Shown here piece after piece: positions 7,154-15,007 of a stretch of 55,097 nucleotides of DNA (within the stretch, counting starts at the first letter, position 1; each line of letters opens with the position of its first letter). The DNA comes from Candidatus Sabulitectum sp. (GTDB lineage Bacteria > Fermentibacterota > Fermentibacteria > Fermentibacterales > JCC-6), in NCBI GenBank assembly GCA_023139045.1, contig JAGLOJ010000023.1:1-55097 (forward strand), given 5' to 3'. The notes below the pieces were generated by a model. It was not told the DNA's origin. It saw only the letters and a list, made by a program, of their open reading frames with translations, and did no database searches. The position numbers and the translations under genes are program-made.

Positions 7154-9472
7154 TCAGGCCGCCATTTTTTGGTTGGCGGACAGAAGCCTGAGGCCTCCGT
7201 AGATGGCTCCCAGAATTCCCAGTGAGATTGCGACCCACATGGCTGCGCTGGCGGGATGGCTGCCGAAAGTGCCGATCTGGTAGTAAAGAGTGCTCACTAC
7301 CCAGGCCAGTACACTGAGATATGCAGTGGACAGTGCAGCCCACTGGAAGTTGGTCTCTCTGTAAATGGCGGCAATGGCTGCAACGCAGGGCGCATAGATC
7401 AGTATGAATAGCAGGTAGGAGTAGGCTCCCACCGGCCCATCGAAGTGTTCCCGCATGATGCCGAAGATTCCACTGTCTACTTCAATTTCCTCTGCTGCGG
7501 CATCCTGATCTGTGAGGTCATCACTGATTTCAACACCCATTGGATTTCTCAGTGATGATCCGAATTCACTGAATCCTTCCGGTATGGCAGCAAAAGATCC
7601 GGCAATTCCGTCCCAGAAATTGAAGGGCTCATCATCATCAACAACAATTCCGGATTGATCCTTCATGCCGGCATAGAGGTTATCCAGGGTTCCAACCACA
7701 GCCTCTTTCGCAAAGATTCCGGTGAAAAGGCCAACTGCACCCGGCCAGTTGTCTCTGGTGAGACCCATGGGGGAGAACACTGGAGAAATACCCTTGCTTA
7801 TCGCGGCGAGTACAGAGTTCTCAGAGTCATTGTTACCAAAGCTTCCATCGGTTCCAATTGAACCCAGGAAACTGAGCACAATCACCACAGCCACAATCAC
7901 TTTTCCAGCCCTGAGTATGAAGCTGTTCAGTCTGGTAAAAGTGTGGTACATGATTCCTCTCAGCGTGGGCAGGTGGTACGGGGGGAGTTCCATTACAAAT
8001 GTAGATGTCTCCCCTTTCAGAATTGTCTTCTTGAAAAGCATGCCCGTTCCAACCGCAAGCAGGATGCCGGTCAGGTACAGGCTGAAAAGCACAAGTCCGC
8101 CCTGTTTCGGGAAGAAAGCGGCCACGAACAGTGTGTAGACCGGCAACCTTGCTCCGCAGGACATGAAGGGATTCATCATTATCGCCAGAATTCGGTCTCT
8201 GTTGCTTTCCAGAGTTCTGGTGGCCATTATTGCCGGTACATTGCATCCGAAGCCCACCAGCATTGGTATGAAAGCTTTTCCTGGAAGGCCAATGGTTCTC
8301 AGGAACCTGTCCATCACGAATGCAGCCCTGGCCATGTATCCTGAGTCTTCGAGGATGGAGAGGCAGAGGAAGATCAGGAAGATCGGCGGTATGAATGTTG
8401 CGACAGTCTGAATACCGCCACCCAGTCCGTCTGCCAGGAAGGTAACAAGTAATTCCGGAAGGTTCACAGCCTCCAGAAGAACTCTGAAACCATCCACGAA
8501 AATGGTTCCGGTAAGCCCGTCAAAGAAGTCAATGAACGGTCCGCCCACATTTATAGTGGTTACGAATACGCCGTACATTACCGCAAGGAAGATCGGGATA
8601 CCGAGCATTCTGTTGAGAACCACCTTGTCGATCCTGTCTGATACTGTTCTTCGAACCTCGCTGGTTCTGTGAACTACATCTCTGACCAGACCATGAATGA
8701 AGCCATATCTTCCGTCAGCCAGGATGATATCCATCTCATCGCCAACATGTCTTTCCACCTTCGATATTTCTTCCTTCAGAAGCTCAGTGGGAATTCTGGA
8801 TCCGCAGAGCTCTCTGGCATACTCATCATCTTCCAGAAGCCTCAGGGCCAGCCATCTGGGATCAAAATTGATACTTTCAGCCAGATCGGCAACTCTGTCT
8901 CTTACGCGACCAACTGCTTTTTCCAGTACAGAATCATAGGCAACCTCGGTACCGGATATAAGTTTCTCCGCTCCTGCTCTGTTGATTGCATCTTTCAAGG
9001 CCTCAATTCCCCTGTTTCGGGAAGCGATAATGGGGATCACCGGGCAGCCCAGATGCGTGGAGAGGTGTTCGATCTCTATTCTTATCTTTCGTCTTGCCGC
9101 CAGGTCAGTCATGTTGAGAACCACTACCATGGGTACTTTCATTTCAAGAAGCTGAGTAGTTAGAAATAGATTCCTTTCAAGATTGGTGGCATCAAGAATA
9201 TTCACAATAAGATCAGGGTGTTCCTCCAGAATGAACTGTCTGGCAATGGACTCGTCTATGGAGAATGCAGTGAAGGAGTAGATGCCGGGAAGGTCTGTTA
9301 CTTTAACTTCAGTTCCATTGTGCTCGTATGCTCCGTCGATTTTTTCAACGGTAACACCGGGCCAGTTTCCCACATGCTGGCGTGAACCGGTCAGGGCATT
9401 CAGCAGCGTTGTCTTTCCCACATTCGGATTACCGGCTACAGCAATCCGGAGGGTGCGTTCAGCGTTCGGCAT
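7154..9472 (-). CDS. feoB: Ferrous iron transporter FeoB
   Basis: Inner-membrane Fe2+ transporter with an N-terminal G domain. I start it at ATG 9472 because AAGGAGA lies seven bases upstream; in-frame ATGs at 9478 and 9493 are alternatives. The protein is then 772 residues, normal for the family. The G domain shows GNPNVGKT (G1), DLPGIYS (G3) and NMTD (G4) within the first 130 residues; a helical GDI-like region follows, then the two Gate repeats with GFGCNVPAIMATR (the conserved Cys of the pore) and a C-terminal YxETN segment. It overlaps feoA by 14 bases and feoC begins one base after its stop, so feoABC is one transcription unit. The boxed promoter before feoA indicates DtxR-type iron control. 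Confidence 0.97.
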   Translation of the reverse strand: MPNAERTLRIAVAGNPNVGKTTLLNALTGSRQHVGNWPGVTVEKIDGAYEHNGTEVKVTDLPGIYSFTAFSIDESIARQFILEEHPDLIVNILDATNLERNLFLTTQLLEMKVPMVVVLNMTDLAARRKIRIEIEHLSTHLGCPVIPIIASRNRGIEALKDAINRAGAEKLISGTEVAYDSVLEKAVGRVRDRVADLAESINFDPRWLALRLLEDDEYARELCGSRIPTELLKEEISKVERHVGDEMDIILADGRYGFIHGLVRDVVHRTSEVRRTVSDRIDKVVLNRMLGIPIFLAVMYGVFVTTINVGGPFIDFFDGLTGTIFVDGFRVLLEAVNLPELLVTFLADGLGGGIQTVATFIPPIFLIFLCLSILEDSGYMARAAFVMDRFLRTIGLPGKAFIPMLVGFGCNVPAIMATRTLESNRDRILAIMMNPFMSCGARLPVYTLFVAAFFPKQGGLVLFSLYLTGILLAVGTGMLFKKTILKGETSTFVMELPPYHLPTLRGIMYHTFTRLNSFILRAGKVIVAVVIVLSFLGSIGTDGSFGNNDSENSVLAAISKGISPVFSPMGLTRDNWPGAVGLFTGIFAKEAVVGTLDNLYAGMKDQSGIVVDDDEPFNFWDGIAGSFAAIPEGFSEFGSSLRNPMGVEISDDLTDQDAAAEEIEVDSGIFGIMREHFDGPVGAYSYLLFILIYAPCVAAIAAIYRETNFQWAALSTAYLSVLAWVVSTLYYQIGTFGSHPASAAMWVAISLGILGAIYGGLRLLSANQKMAA

Positions 9473-9704
9473 TATCATTCTCCTTCTCAACAATCAATGC
9501 ATCCGCTTCGCTCTTCCTAATGGTGAGCTTGTGTGAATTCAGCTCCAGTTCCACCGGATCACCAAGAGGTGCCATCCTCAGGAGTGTGAACCGACAGCCC
9601 CTGACCAGTCCCATTCTGAGCAGCTTTTGTCGGTAAGCCCTGCTTCCCGGCTCGTAGCCGATTACTTTTCCGATCTCACCAGGTTTCATATCGGATATTT
9701 TCAT
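9459..9704 (-). CDS. feoA: FeoA, small SH3-like partner of FeoB
   Basis: An 81-residue cytosolic protein with the FeoA SH3-like fold: MKISDMKPGEIGKVIGY, a helix with RQKLLRMGLVRG and closing strands PVELELNSHKLTIRKSEA. FeoA is thought to act on the FeoB G domain. It ends inside the start region of feoB (14-base overlap), the typical coupling. It is the first gene after the box at 9735. A second FeoA lies just upstream. Confidence 0.95.
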   Translation of the reverse strand: MKISDMKPGEIGKVIGYEPGSRAYRQKLLRMGLVRGCRFTLLRMAPLGDPVELELNSHKLTIRKSEADALIVEKENDNAER

Positions 9705-9733
9705 ATTGATTCTTTCTTCTGTGGGGCATAACG

Positions 9734-9749
9734 GTTAGATAAGGCTAAC
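9734..9749. promoter_or_regulatory. DtxR-type operator candidate, box 4 (feoABC)
   Basis: GTTAGATAAGGCTAAC has perfect five-base arms around six bases (core 9735-9748). It lies 31-45 bases before the feoA start, in the 60-base gap between the two feoA genes. The left-strand promoter is not clear, but a TTATCT on the minus strand inside the box could be its -10 element. Confidence 0.65.
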
Positions 9750-9764
9750 TGTTGACTAAATAAG

Positions 9765-10046
9765 TTAAATCACTTCCCGCATCAAAATTCGTTCAGCCAT
9801 CTGGTGGCCGACCATAAGCCGGGAGCTGCCAATGCTTATCAGCATCATTCCCCCGTTGCCGCTTGTATGTACAACGGTAATTTCCGTTCCGGGGAAAAGA
9901 CCCATGCCATTCATTTTCTCGCGGAAACCCCTTCCGCCATCCAAGCAGACTACGCTGGCAGTTCTGCCCGCTCCCAGTTCACTGAGAGTGAGACTGGCAG
10001 GTATTTCTGCAGTACTATTGCCTGTTCCTGTTCCTGCTTGATCCAT
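9765..10046 (-). CDS. Second FeoA-domain protein
   Basis: A 93-residue protein with an 18-residue Thr/Ser/Gly-rich N-terminal extension followed by a FeoA domain (LTLSELGAGRTASVVCL, then FREKMNGMGLFPGTEITVV and a closing strand with SSRLMVGHQMAERI). AAGGAG lies about 11 bases before the ATG. It shares only the fold pattern with the FeoA encoded by the next gene. It has its own boxed promoter (10117-10156) and is followed by a second box, so it can be made separately from feoABC. Double FeoA arrangements exist in several bacteria; whether it binds FeoB is unknown. Confidence 0.85.
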   Translation of the reverse strand: MDQAGTGTGNSTAEIPASLTLSELGAGRTASVVCLDGGRGFREKMNGMGLFPGTEITVVHTSGNGGMMLISIGSSRLMVGHQMAERILMREVI

Positions 10047-10116
10047 GTAAATAATCGCTCCTTTCCACTCAGTGATTGAACATCACTTGCTTCAGGCATA
10101 TTCAAAGGTCATAGAA

Positions 10117-10156
10117 TTAGACGGGTCTAACATATGAGCATATTTCTTTGGGTCAA
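10117..10156 (-). promoter_or_regulatory. Promoter and DtxR-type box 5 of the second feoA
   Basis: On the minus strand TTGACC (10156-10151), a 16-base spacer and TATGTT (10134-10129) form a good promoter. The box TTAGACGGGTCTAA (10117-10130, plus strand) begins on the last bases of the -10 element, the same geometry as at the DtxR-type gene. Confidence 0.6.
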
Positions 10157-10249
10157 GTCCATTTCATCCCTTCCTCCCCTGAATGCGATATTGTCTCTAT
10201 CATCACCTCGCGGTTTACAATTTCGTGTACTCGTTTGATTCCAGTGCTG

Positions 10250-10402
10250 TCATAAGATGCTCGCAATTCTTTCCACTCCGGTTGCAACCATAGACTCAAT
10301 AAAGATGACTGCATTATTATCTTTCTCTGATTCCCCCACATGCTCTCTGATTTCTGCGAGTATGTCCTTTAATCGCATGTATGCAGAAACCGGAAGGGTC
10401 AT
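10250..10402 (-). CDS. Short unrecognised ORF
   Basis: A 50-codon frame with protein-like composition (MTLPVSAYMRLKDILAEI, then AVIFIESMVATGVERIASIL). The frame stays open upstream of the ATG to about 10455 without another good start. No Shine-Dalgarno site or family is recognised. It may be the remnant of a larger gene, in keeping with the decay seen nearby, or chance. Confidence 0.2.
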   Translation of the reverse strand: MTLPVSAYMRLKDILAEIREHVGESEKDNNAVIFIESMVATGVERIASIL

Positions 10403-10464
10403 AAATATATGCGAAAGAGTGATCTTTACGGTTACCGGTGTTCCGGTAGACCTGAATTAGGAGG

Positions 10465-10492
10465 CTGTTCGAGAATTCGCCTCATCGAACAG
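10465..10492. other. Inverted repeat CTGTTCGA / TCGAACAG
   Basis: A perfect 8-bp stem with a 12-base loop in a gene-poor stretch. No T-run follows on either strand. Bases 10,403-10,829 hold no gene I can support; this hairpin and the one at 10646 are the only clear structures. Confidence 0.35.
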
Positions 10493-10645
10493 TCACAAAA
10501 CCGGCCCGCAGTAATCCTTCCCGATTAGCGGATCAGCCGGCTTCATAACATGGAACCATCTTCAGCATCTGCGGTATATATATACGAAGGCAGGTAGTAA
10601 GAGCCTGTGCTTCATCCGGTTATTCCGGTCATACATCCCTCCTCG

Positions 10646-10677
10646 CCGGCGTGCCCTGAACTACCAGGGTGCGCCGG
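10646..10677. other. Strong 13-bp hairpin in a gene-poor stretch
   Basis: CCGGCGTGCCCTG (10646-10658) pairs with CAGGGTGCGCCGG (10665-10677), all 13 positions paired if two G-T wobbles are allowed, with a 6-base loop AACTAC. The bases after it (TTCTGTTAT) are only partly T-rich, so terminator function is uncertain. It lies 150 bases before the aquaporin remnant. Confidence 0.4.
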
Positions 10678-10829
10678 TTCTGTTATGCCCTTTCACAGTT
10701 GATGAAAGCTGATTTGAAATGAACAATCGTTTCTCGCTGTTGGAAAAGAGTAACCACTACAACTTTCATGCGGGCGTAGGAGAGGTTCTGAAATCAAACA
10801 GCGTGATTTACTCTCTCTGAAACTTATCC

Positions 10830-11122
10830 GATACACAAATTAACCCGGCAGTAACACCGGGCTTCATGTTTGCAGGCAGGTTGAAGGGGAAAGATGTTCT
10901 TCCCCGCATACTCAATCAGACAGCAGGCGCTGTTGCCGCTGCCGGTGTATTGAGATATCTTTTTCCCGATCACGGTAATCCTCTCCTTCCTTCTGATGTT
11001 TGTAATACTGAATGTTTCAACGGATCACAAGGAAAAGGGAATAATGGCGGGTGTTGCAATTGGTGGTATGGTTGGTCTGGTGGCCATGATGGCACATCCC
11101 ACATGCAGATGGATACAGGGCA
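10830..11122 (+). pseudogene. Aquaporin (MIP family) remnant
   Basis: The frame from about 10830 reads INPAVTPGFMFAGRLKGKDV, which is the first NPA loop of an aquaporin and its following cytosolic segment (family form INPAVTxGFxFAGRxxGRDVLP), then QTAGAVAAAGVLRYLFPDH. A shift near 10971-10975 moves the match to another frame: VILSFLLMFVILNVSTDHKE and GIMAGVAIGGMVGLVAMMA, the fifth helix region. The N-terminal helices and the second NPA half are missing; the second NPA loop is replaced by HPTCRW. It lies just before arsC. Aquaglyceroporins paired with arsC export arsenite in some bacteria, so this may be a dead arsenite channel. Confidence 0.65.
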
Positions 11123-11164
11123 GTGAATGCTGCCGTGTCAAAACAACCGAGCGAGGTATGGAAG

Positions 11165-11599
11165 ATGAATGACAGGGTAAAAGTACTTTTTCTCTGCACC
11201 GGTAACTCATGCAGAAGCCAGATGGCTGAAGGATTCTGCAACAGTTTTAACAGTGACGTTATTCAATCGTATTCCGCCGGTATCGTAAAACACGGGCTCA
11301 ATCCATTTGCTGTCAAGGCAATGCTGGAGATCGGAATTGACATATCAGACCACTTCAGTAAAACCGTTGAGGATTTAGAAGAAATTGATTTTGACTTCGT
11401 TGTCACCGTTTGTGACAACGCCCATGAAACATGCCCATATTTTCCCGCAAAGACAGCGGTTATTCATCGGAGTTTTGATGATCCGCCCAGGCTGGCTGGA
11501 GATGCGGCAACCGAAGAAGAAGCTCTGGTACACTACCGCAGGGTGAGAGATGAGATCGGAGAATTCATTCTGAAATTACCTGCTTTCCTGAACAGTTGA
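11165..11599 (+). CDS. arsC: Arsenate reductase, low-molecular-weight phosphatase type
   Basis: Cytosolic enzyme reducing arsenate to arsenite by a thiol relay (thioredoxin-coupled type). I start it at ATG 11165 (MNDRVKVLFLCTG), 144 residues, since GAGG lies eight bases upstream; an ATG at 11123 would add 14 atypical residues. The phosphate loop CTGNSCRS holds two cysteines, and a third lies in VTVCDNAHETCPYFP, so the C10/C82/C89-type relay is present. DDPPRLAGD supplies the catalytic Asp region. No ArsR, ArsB or Acr3 gene is visible nearby; the only transport gene is the ruined aquaporin upstream. Confidence 0.9.
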   Translation: MNDRVKVLFLCTGNSCRSQMAEGFCNSFNSDVIQSYSAGIVKHGLNPFAVKAMLEIGIDISDHFSKTVEDLEEIDFDFVVTVCDNAHETCPYFPAKTAVIHRSFDDPPRLAGDAATEEEALVHYRRVRDEIGEFILKLPAFLNS

Positions 11600-11787
11600 A
11601 CAGCAGTGTGTGAAGAACCCTGCATCTGTCCTGCTTCAGTAGTGGATTCAAACCCGGCACCAGCAACGATTCTTTACGAGGGAGGTGGTAAATCTGTGTC
11701 ACGCGGATTTTCTATCAACAACAGTCGAGTTGCGTAAACCCGGAAGCAACTTGATATTAACGCAATTCGGATCGGATAAGCCTCTTG

Positions 11788-12354
11788 TTATTCCAGGGTT
11801 CCATCTATGATCTGATCTATCATTGCGGATAATTTTTCTTTGCTGAACATGAGTCTGCCTGTGTTCTCTTTGCTTAGTACATTATCTATGAAGACAGATT
11901 TTCCGAAATTCCACTTCTCGGCATTCCTGTTGCCAGATTTATCAGTAAATACCTGGTCGTTTCTTTGAGTAAGAAGGGTGTCAATGTGGTTTTCCACCAG
12001 CGTTACAAGAATTTCCTTCTGGTGCCGGGATAATCTTTGTCTGCAAAGTCTGAAGTCCAATATGCCCAGCATGAGAAGAAGAATGCCGAAGACGCCGGCA
12101 GCCCATGCCCCTGCTTCCTTGTGGAGGATATTGAGGTTCAATTGAGTATCATACCGATTATCTATTTTCCACCTTCGACTGGCGTATTCCGCGGGGTCCT
12201 GTTCGCGTAAATGCTCTACTGACCGGTACTCCAGCAGGCGACCCTCTTCAATAACAGTTTTACCCGTCGAAGCATAACTCATGAAGTAGGCGGCAACGAT
12301 AACAAGCCCCGCGCCAATTGTCAGAATGAACATGAATGAGAACTTTGAAGGCAC
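11788..12354 (-). CDS. Two-helix membrane protein, unknown function
   Basis: A 188-residue protein I do not recognise. It has an N-terminal membrane helix (about 7-28, FMFILTIGAGLVIVAAYFM), a 60-residue charged external or periplasmic loop, a second helix (about 83-102, AGVFGILLLMLGIL) and a charged cytosolic C-terminus with a possible coiled part. It stands alone, facing away from the DRTGG gene. The 188 bases between it and arsC hold nothing clear. Confidence 0.6.
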   Translation of the reverse strand: MPSKFSFMFILTIGAGLVIVAAYFMSYASTGKTVIEEGRLLEYRSVEHLREQDPAEYASRRWKIDNRYDTQLNLNILHKEAGAWAAGVFGILLLMLGILDFRLCRQRLSRHQKEILVTLVENHIDTLLTQRNDQVFTDKSGNRNAEKWNFGKSVFIDNVLSKENTGRLMFSKEKLSAMIDQIIDGTLE

Positions 12355-12560
12355 TGAGCGTTTATCCTTTCATTGGCGTTTCGATGCATTTGATATCTTA
12401 TTACAGGAAGGTCTCGTATGTCAACATGTGGAATTGTTTTCTGATGACTCCCCGATGATTGATCCTCTGGATAAGAGATAGTATTGTGGAGACAATGCAG
12501 GCTGGAAAGTCGTTGTACTCACAGATGGATATATGGTTTCCTGCTGAATATCAGTTTCTG

Positions 12561-12584
12561 TATAATTCATGCAGTACTGCATGA
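12561..12584 (+). promoter_or_regulatory. TATAAT box followed by an 18-bp perfect palindrome
   Basis: TATAAT (12561-12566) is directly followed by TCATGCAGTACTGCATGA (12567-12584), a perfect 18-bp palindrome. Transcription would begin inside the palindrome, the classic place for a repressor operator. A weak TTCCTG (12538-12543) lies 17 bases before the -10. The gene start is at 12595, so the leader would be very short. Confidence 0.5.
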
Positions 12585-12594
12585 TTGGAGAAAT

Positions 12595-13755
12595 ATGTCT
12601 AAGGGGCTTTACATTGCAGGAGCAGAGAAGGATGCAGGGAAGACAACCCTCTGCCTTGGGCTGCTTGAGGAATTCAGAAAAACACTTCCAGAGGGCGTGT
12701 CGTTTACCAAGCCTCTGGGGCAGAAGACTACTCTGGTTGAGGGTGAACAAGTGGGACAGGACTCCTGGTTTGTTGACAGGGCTCTCGATATGGGGCTTTC
12801 GCTGGACAATTCGGCACCTTTTGCTGCTTCTCGGGGATCCGCTGCCCGCTACATAAAGCTTGGGAAACCTTCGGATCTGCCAGGCAGGATACGAAGAGCA
12901 TACAAAGCTCTCGGGAGAAAAGGACGAATGGTCCTTGTGGAAGGTACAGGACACCCGGGAGTGGGGTGTGTTTTCGATTTGTCCAATGCCAGAGTGGCAA
13001 AGATACTGGGGACTCCAGTGATACTTGTTCTTGATGGTGGGATTGGCTCAACTATTGACAGATTCAGTCTTTGCGCCTCAATGTTTTATCACTACGATGT
13101 ACCGGTGCTTGGTGTGGTTATCAACAGGATCATTCCAGCAAAAATGGAATCGGTGAAGTTTCTACTGGGAAAATGGTTCGGAGAAAGAGATATTCCCGTA
13201 TTCGGATATATTCCCTACGAGGACAGTATAGCGAGACCTTCACTGGGGTTAATGCAAAGGGCTCTTGGAGCGGAACCCATAGTTACAATGAAGGCAGGCA
13301 ACGTCGGCGGTGCTGTTGCCGGGCACCTGACTGCCTTCGGTTCAGCGGAGGAGGTCCTTCGTATTGTGCGGAAGAATCCAGTTCGATCACTGCTTGTGGA
13401 TCACTCACGACCCGATATTCTTGATGCTCTCGTGGTTTCCCGTATATCCGGAGGAAAGGGCCCCGGGGCTGTTATCATATGCGGAGGCGAACCCGATTCA
13501 AGGAGAATCGAGGCCTTCCGGGCTACCGGGATCCCTCTCTATGCCACAGGTCAGGGACTTGAAAAATCTACTGGAAGATTGTCTCAGAAAATATTCAAGG
13601 TGGAACCTCACGAGGAAGAGAAGATCAAGAGGATTGTTGAGTTGGTAGCTTCCAATGTGAATACTGCTGCAATCCTCTCTCATCTGTCCGGAGATTCCGA
13701 GGGAAAAAAACCGCGACGTTTCAGGAAATTCCTTAAAAAGCTGTTCAGGGGGTAG
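12595..13755 (+). CDS. BioD-like P-loop ATPase with DRTGG domain
   Basis: ATG 12595 has GGAG four bases upstream and gives 386 residues. Residues 1-215 form a dethiobiotin-synthetase-like P-loop domain (GAEKDAGKTTL as Walker A, LVEGTGHPG near residue 115, VLDGGIGSTID). Residues about 225-350 resemble the DRTGG domain (VDHSRPDILDALVVSRISGG, then VIICGGEPDSRRIEAF). The two-domain pair equals the N-terminal regulatory part of long phosphotransacetylases, without the catalytic part; such stand-alone proteins have no firm function. The end is strongly basic (KKPRRFRKFLKKLFRG) and could bind membrane or nucleic acid. The MFS gene follows after seven bases. Confidence 0.8.
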   Translation: MSKGLYIAGAEKDAGKTTLCLGLLEEFRKTLPEGVSFTKPLGQKTTLVEGEQVGQDSWFVDRALDMGLSLDNSAPFAASRGSAARYIKLGKPSDLPGRIRRAYKALGRKGRMVLVEGTGHPGVGCVFDLSNARVAKILGTPVILVLDGGIGSTIDRFSLCASMFYHYDVPVLGVVINRIIPAKMESVKFLLGKWFGERDIPVFGYIPYEDSIARPSLGLMQRALGAEPIVTMKAGNVGGAVAGHLTAFGSAEEVLRIVRKNPVRSLLVDHSRPDILDALVVSRISGGKGPGAVIICGGEPDSRRIEAFRATGIPLYATGQGLEKSTGRLSQKIFKVEPHEEEKIKRIVELVASNVNTAAILSHLSGDSEGKKPRRFRKFLKKLFRG

Positions 13756-13762
13756 GCTTTAT

Positions 13763-14980
13763 ATGCTCGGGCGGTTCAGCCTCTATGGGTTTCTCAAGAA
13801 CCAGAAGTACTATGAACCCTTTCTCCTGCTTGTTTTTCTGGAGAAAGGGCTTTCCTTCTTCCAGATAGGTCTGCTCATCGCTTTTCGGGAACTGTCAGTT
13901 ACCCTGATGGAAATACCCAGCGGGGCTCTTGCCGACTCCCATGGAAGAAGACTCTGCATGGCAGGCTCAATGGCCGGGTACATCGTTTCGTTTATTGTCT
14001 TCGGATTCTCATCATCGTTTCCTCTGCTTTTCCTGGCCATGTTCTTCTTCGCTGTGGGAGATGCTTTTAGAACAGGTACACACAAGGCGATGATATTTAA
14101 ATGGCTTGAGAACCAGGGCAGACTTAGTGAGAAGACGAAAGTATACGGAAAAACCAGATCCTGGTCCAAAACGGGTACTGCTCTATCAAGCATTGTTGCA
14201 GCAGTGCTGGTTTGGAGAACCGGAACCTTCTCAACTGTGTTTCTCTTCTGTATTCCTCCTTATCTGATCAACCTGGTCAATCTGCTCACCTACCCCAAGG
14301 ATCTTGAGGAAGAAGACCATGGTGGAAAAACCCTGCGGGACACGGTTTCGATGATGAAAATCTCTGTGCTTGAAGCCCTTAAGTTCAAACCACTCAGGAA
14401 TCTTATGGTGGAGACTATGGGATTTCAAGGAGTGCACAAGGTAACCGGCGACTACATACAGCCTGTGATTAAAACAATGGTAATTTCCATTCCCCTTCTT
14501 GCCGGTCTTCAGGGAGACCGGGGTTCTGCAGTACTTGCCGGTGGAGTTTATTTCTTACTTGCAGTACTGGGGATATTCGGTTCACGTTTTTCTCACAGGC
14601 TCGTAACAAGCGCCGGAGGCGAGAGAGGAAGCGCCTCGTTTCTCTGGCGGGTGGATTTTCTCTGCTATGCTGCTCTGATTCCCCTTCTTTTTGCCCGGTG
14701 GTACATTGGAGCTATCGTTGTCTTTATCCTCCTGGAGCTGATACAGAATTTGTGGAGACCAATGCAGGTGAGTCGATTTGATCATGTTTCCCCGGGAAAC
14801 CGAAGAGCCACAGTGCTTTCAATTGAGTCTCAGGCAAAATCCTTTTCTGCAATGATATACGCTCCTGTTCTAGGTCTTCTGGTAGACAAGTTCGGTCTGT
14901 GGACCCTGGGAGTCTCTGGTGCGGTAATTGCTCTGGTTGTGATAACCATGAGAAACAGAGAGCCACAAACCATACACTGA
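13763..14980 (+). CDS. MFS transporter
   Basis: A 405-residue inner-membrane carrier with about 12 helices. The loop between helices 2 and 3 carries the MFS motif A variant GALADSHGRRLCM, and helix 1 ends in EKGLSFFQIG, a pattern seen in MFS drug-efflux-like subgroups. The second half is less typical, with a long cytosolic loop after about residue 175. The substrate is unknown. It follows the DRTGG gene by seven bases and precedes the nucleotidyltransferase gene by 27, so it is the middle of an operon. Confidence 0.85.
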   Translation: MLGRFSLYGFLKNQKYYEPFLLLVFLEKGLSFFQIGLLIAFRELSVTLMEIPSGALADSHGRRLCMAGSMAGYIVSFIVFGFSSSFPLLFLAMFFFAVGDAFRTGTHKAMIFKWLENQGRLSEKTKVYGKTRSWSKTGTALSSIVAAVLVWRTGTFSTVFLFCIPPYLINLVNLLTYPKDLEEEDHGGKTLRDTVSMMKISVLEALKFKPLRNLMVETMGFQGVHKVTGDYIQPVIKTMVISIPLLAGLQGDRGSAVLAGGVYFLLAVLGIFGSRFSHRLVTSAGGERGSASFLWRVDFLCYAALIPLLFARWYIGAIVVFILLELIQNLWRPMQVSRFDHVSPGNRRATVLSIESQAKSFSAMIYAPVLGLLVDKFGLWTLGVSGAVIALVVITMRNREPQTIH

Positions 14981-15007
14981 AGCCCTCTTCGGGAGTATAT
15001 TTACTGC

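Noticed and set aside
7722..8138. 138-codon plus-strand frame inside feoB
   Set aside because: Shadow of the feoB coding strand; low-complexity Ser/Pro/Thr composition typical of antisense frames.
10866..11126. 86-codon plus-strand frame as an intact small gene
   Set aside because: Only its first half matches aquaporins; the match continues in another frame, so it is a broken gene and not a small one.
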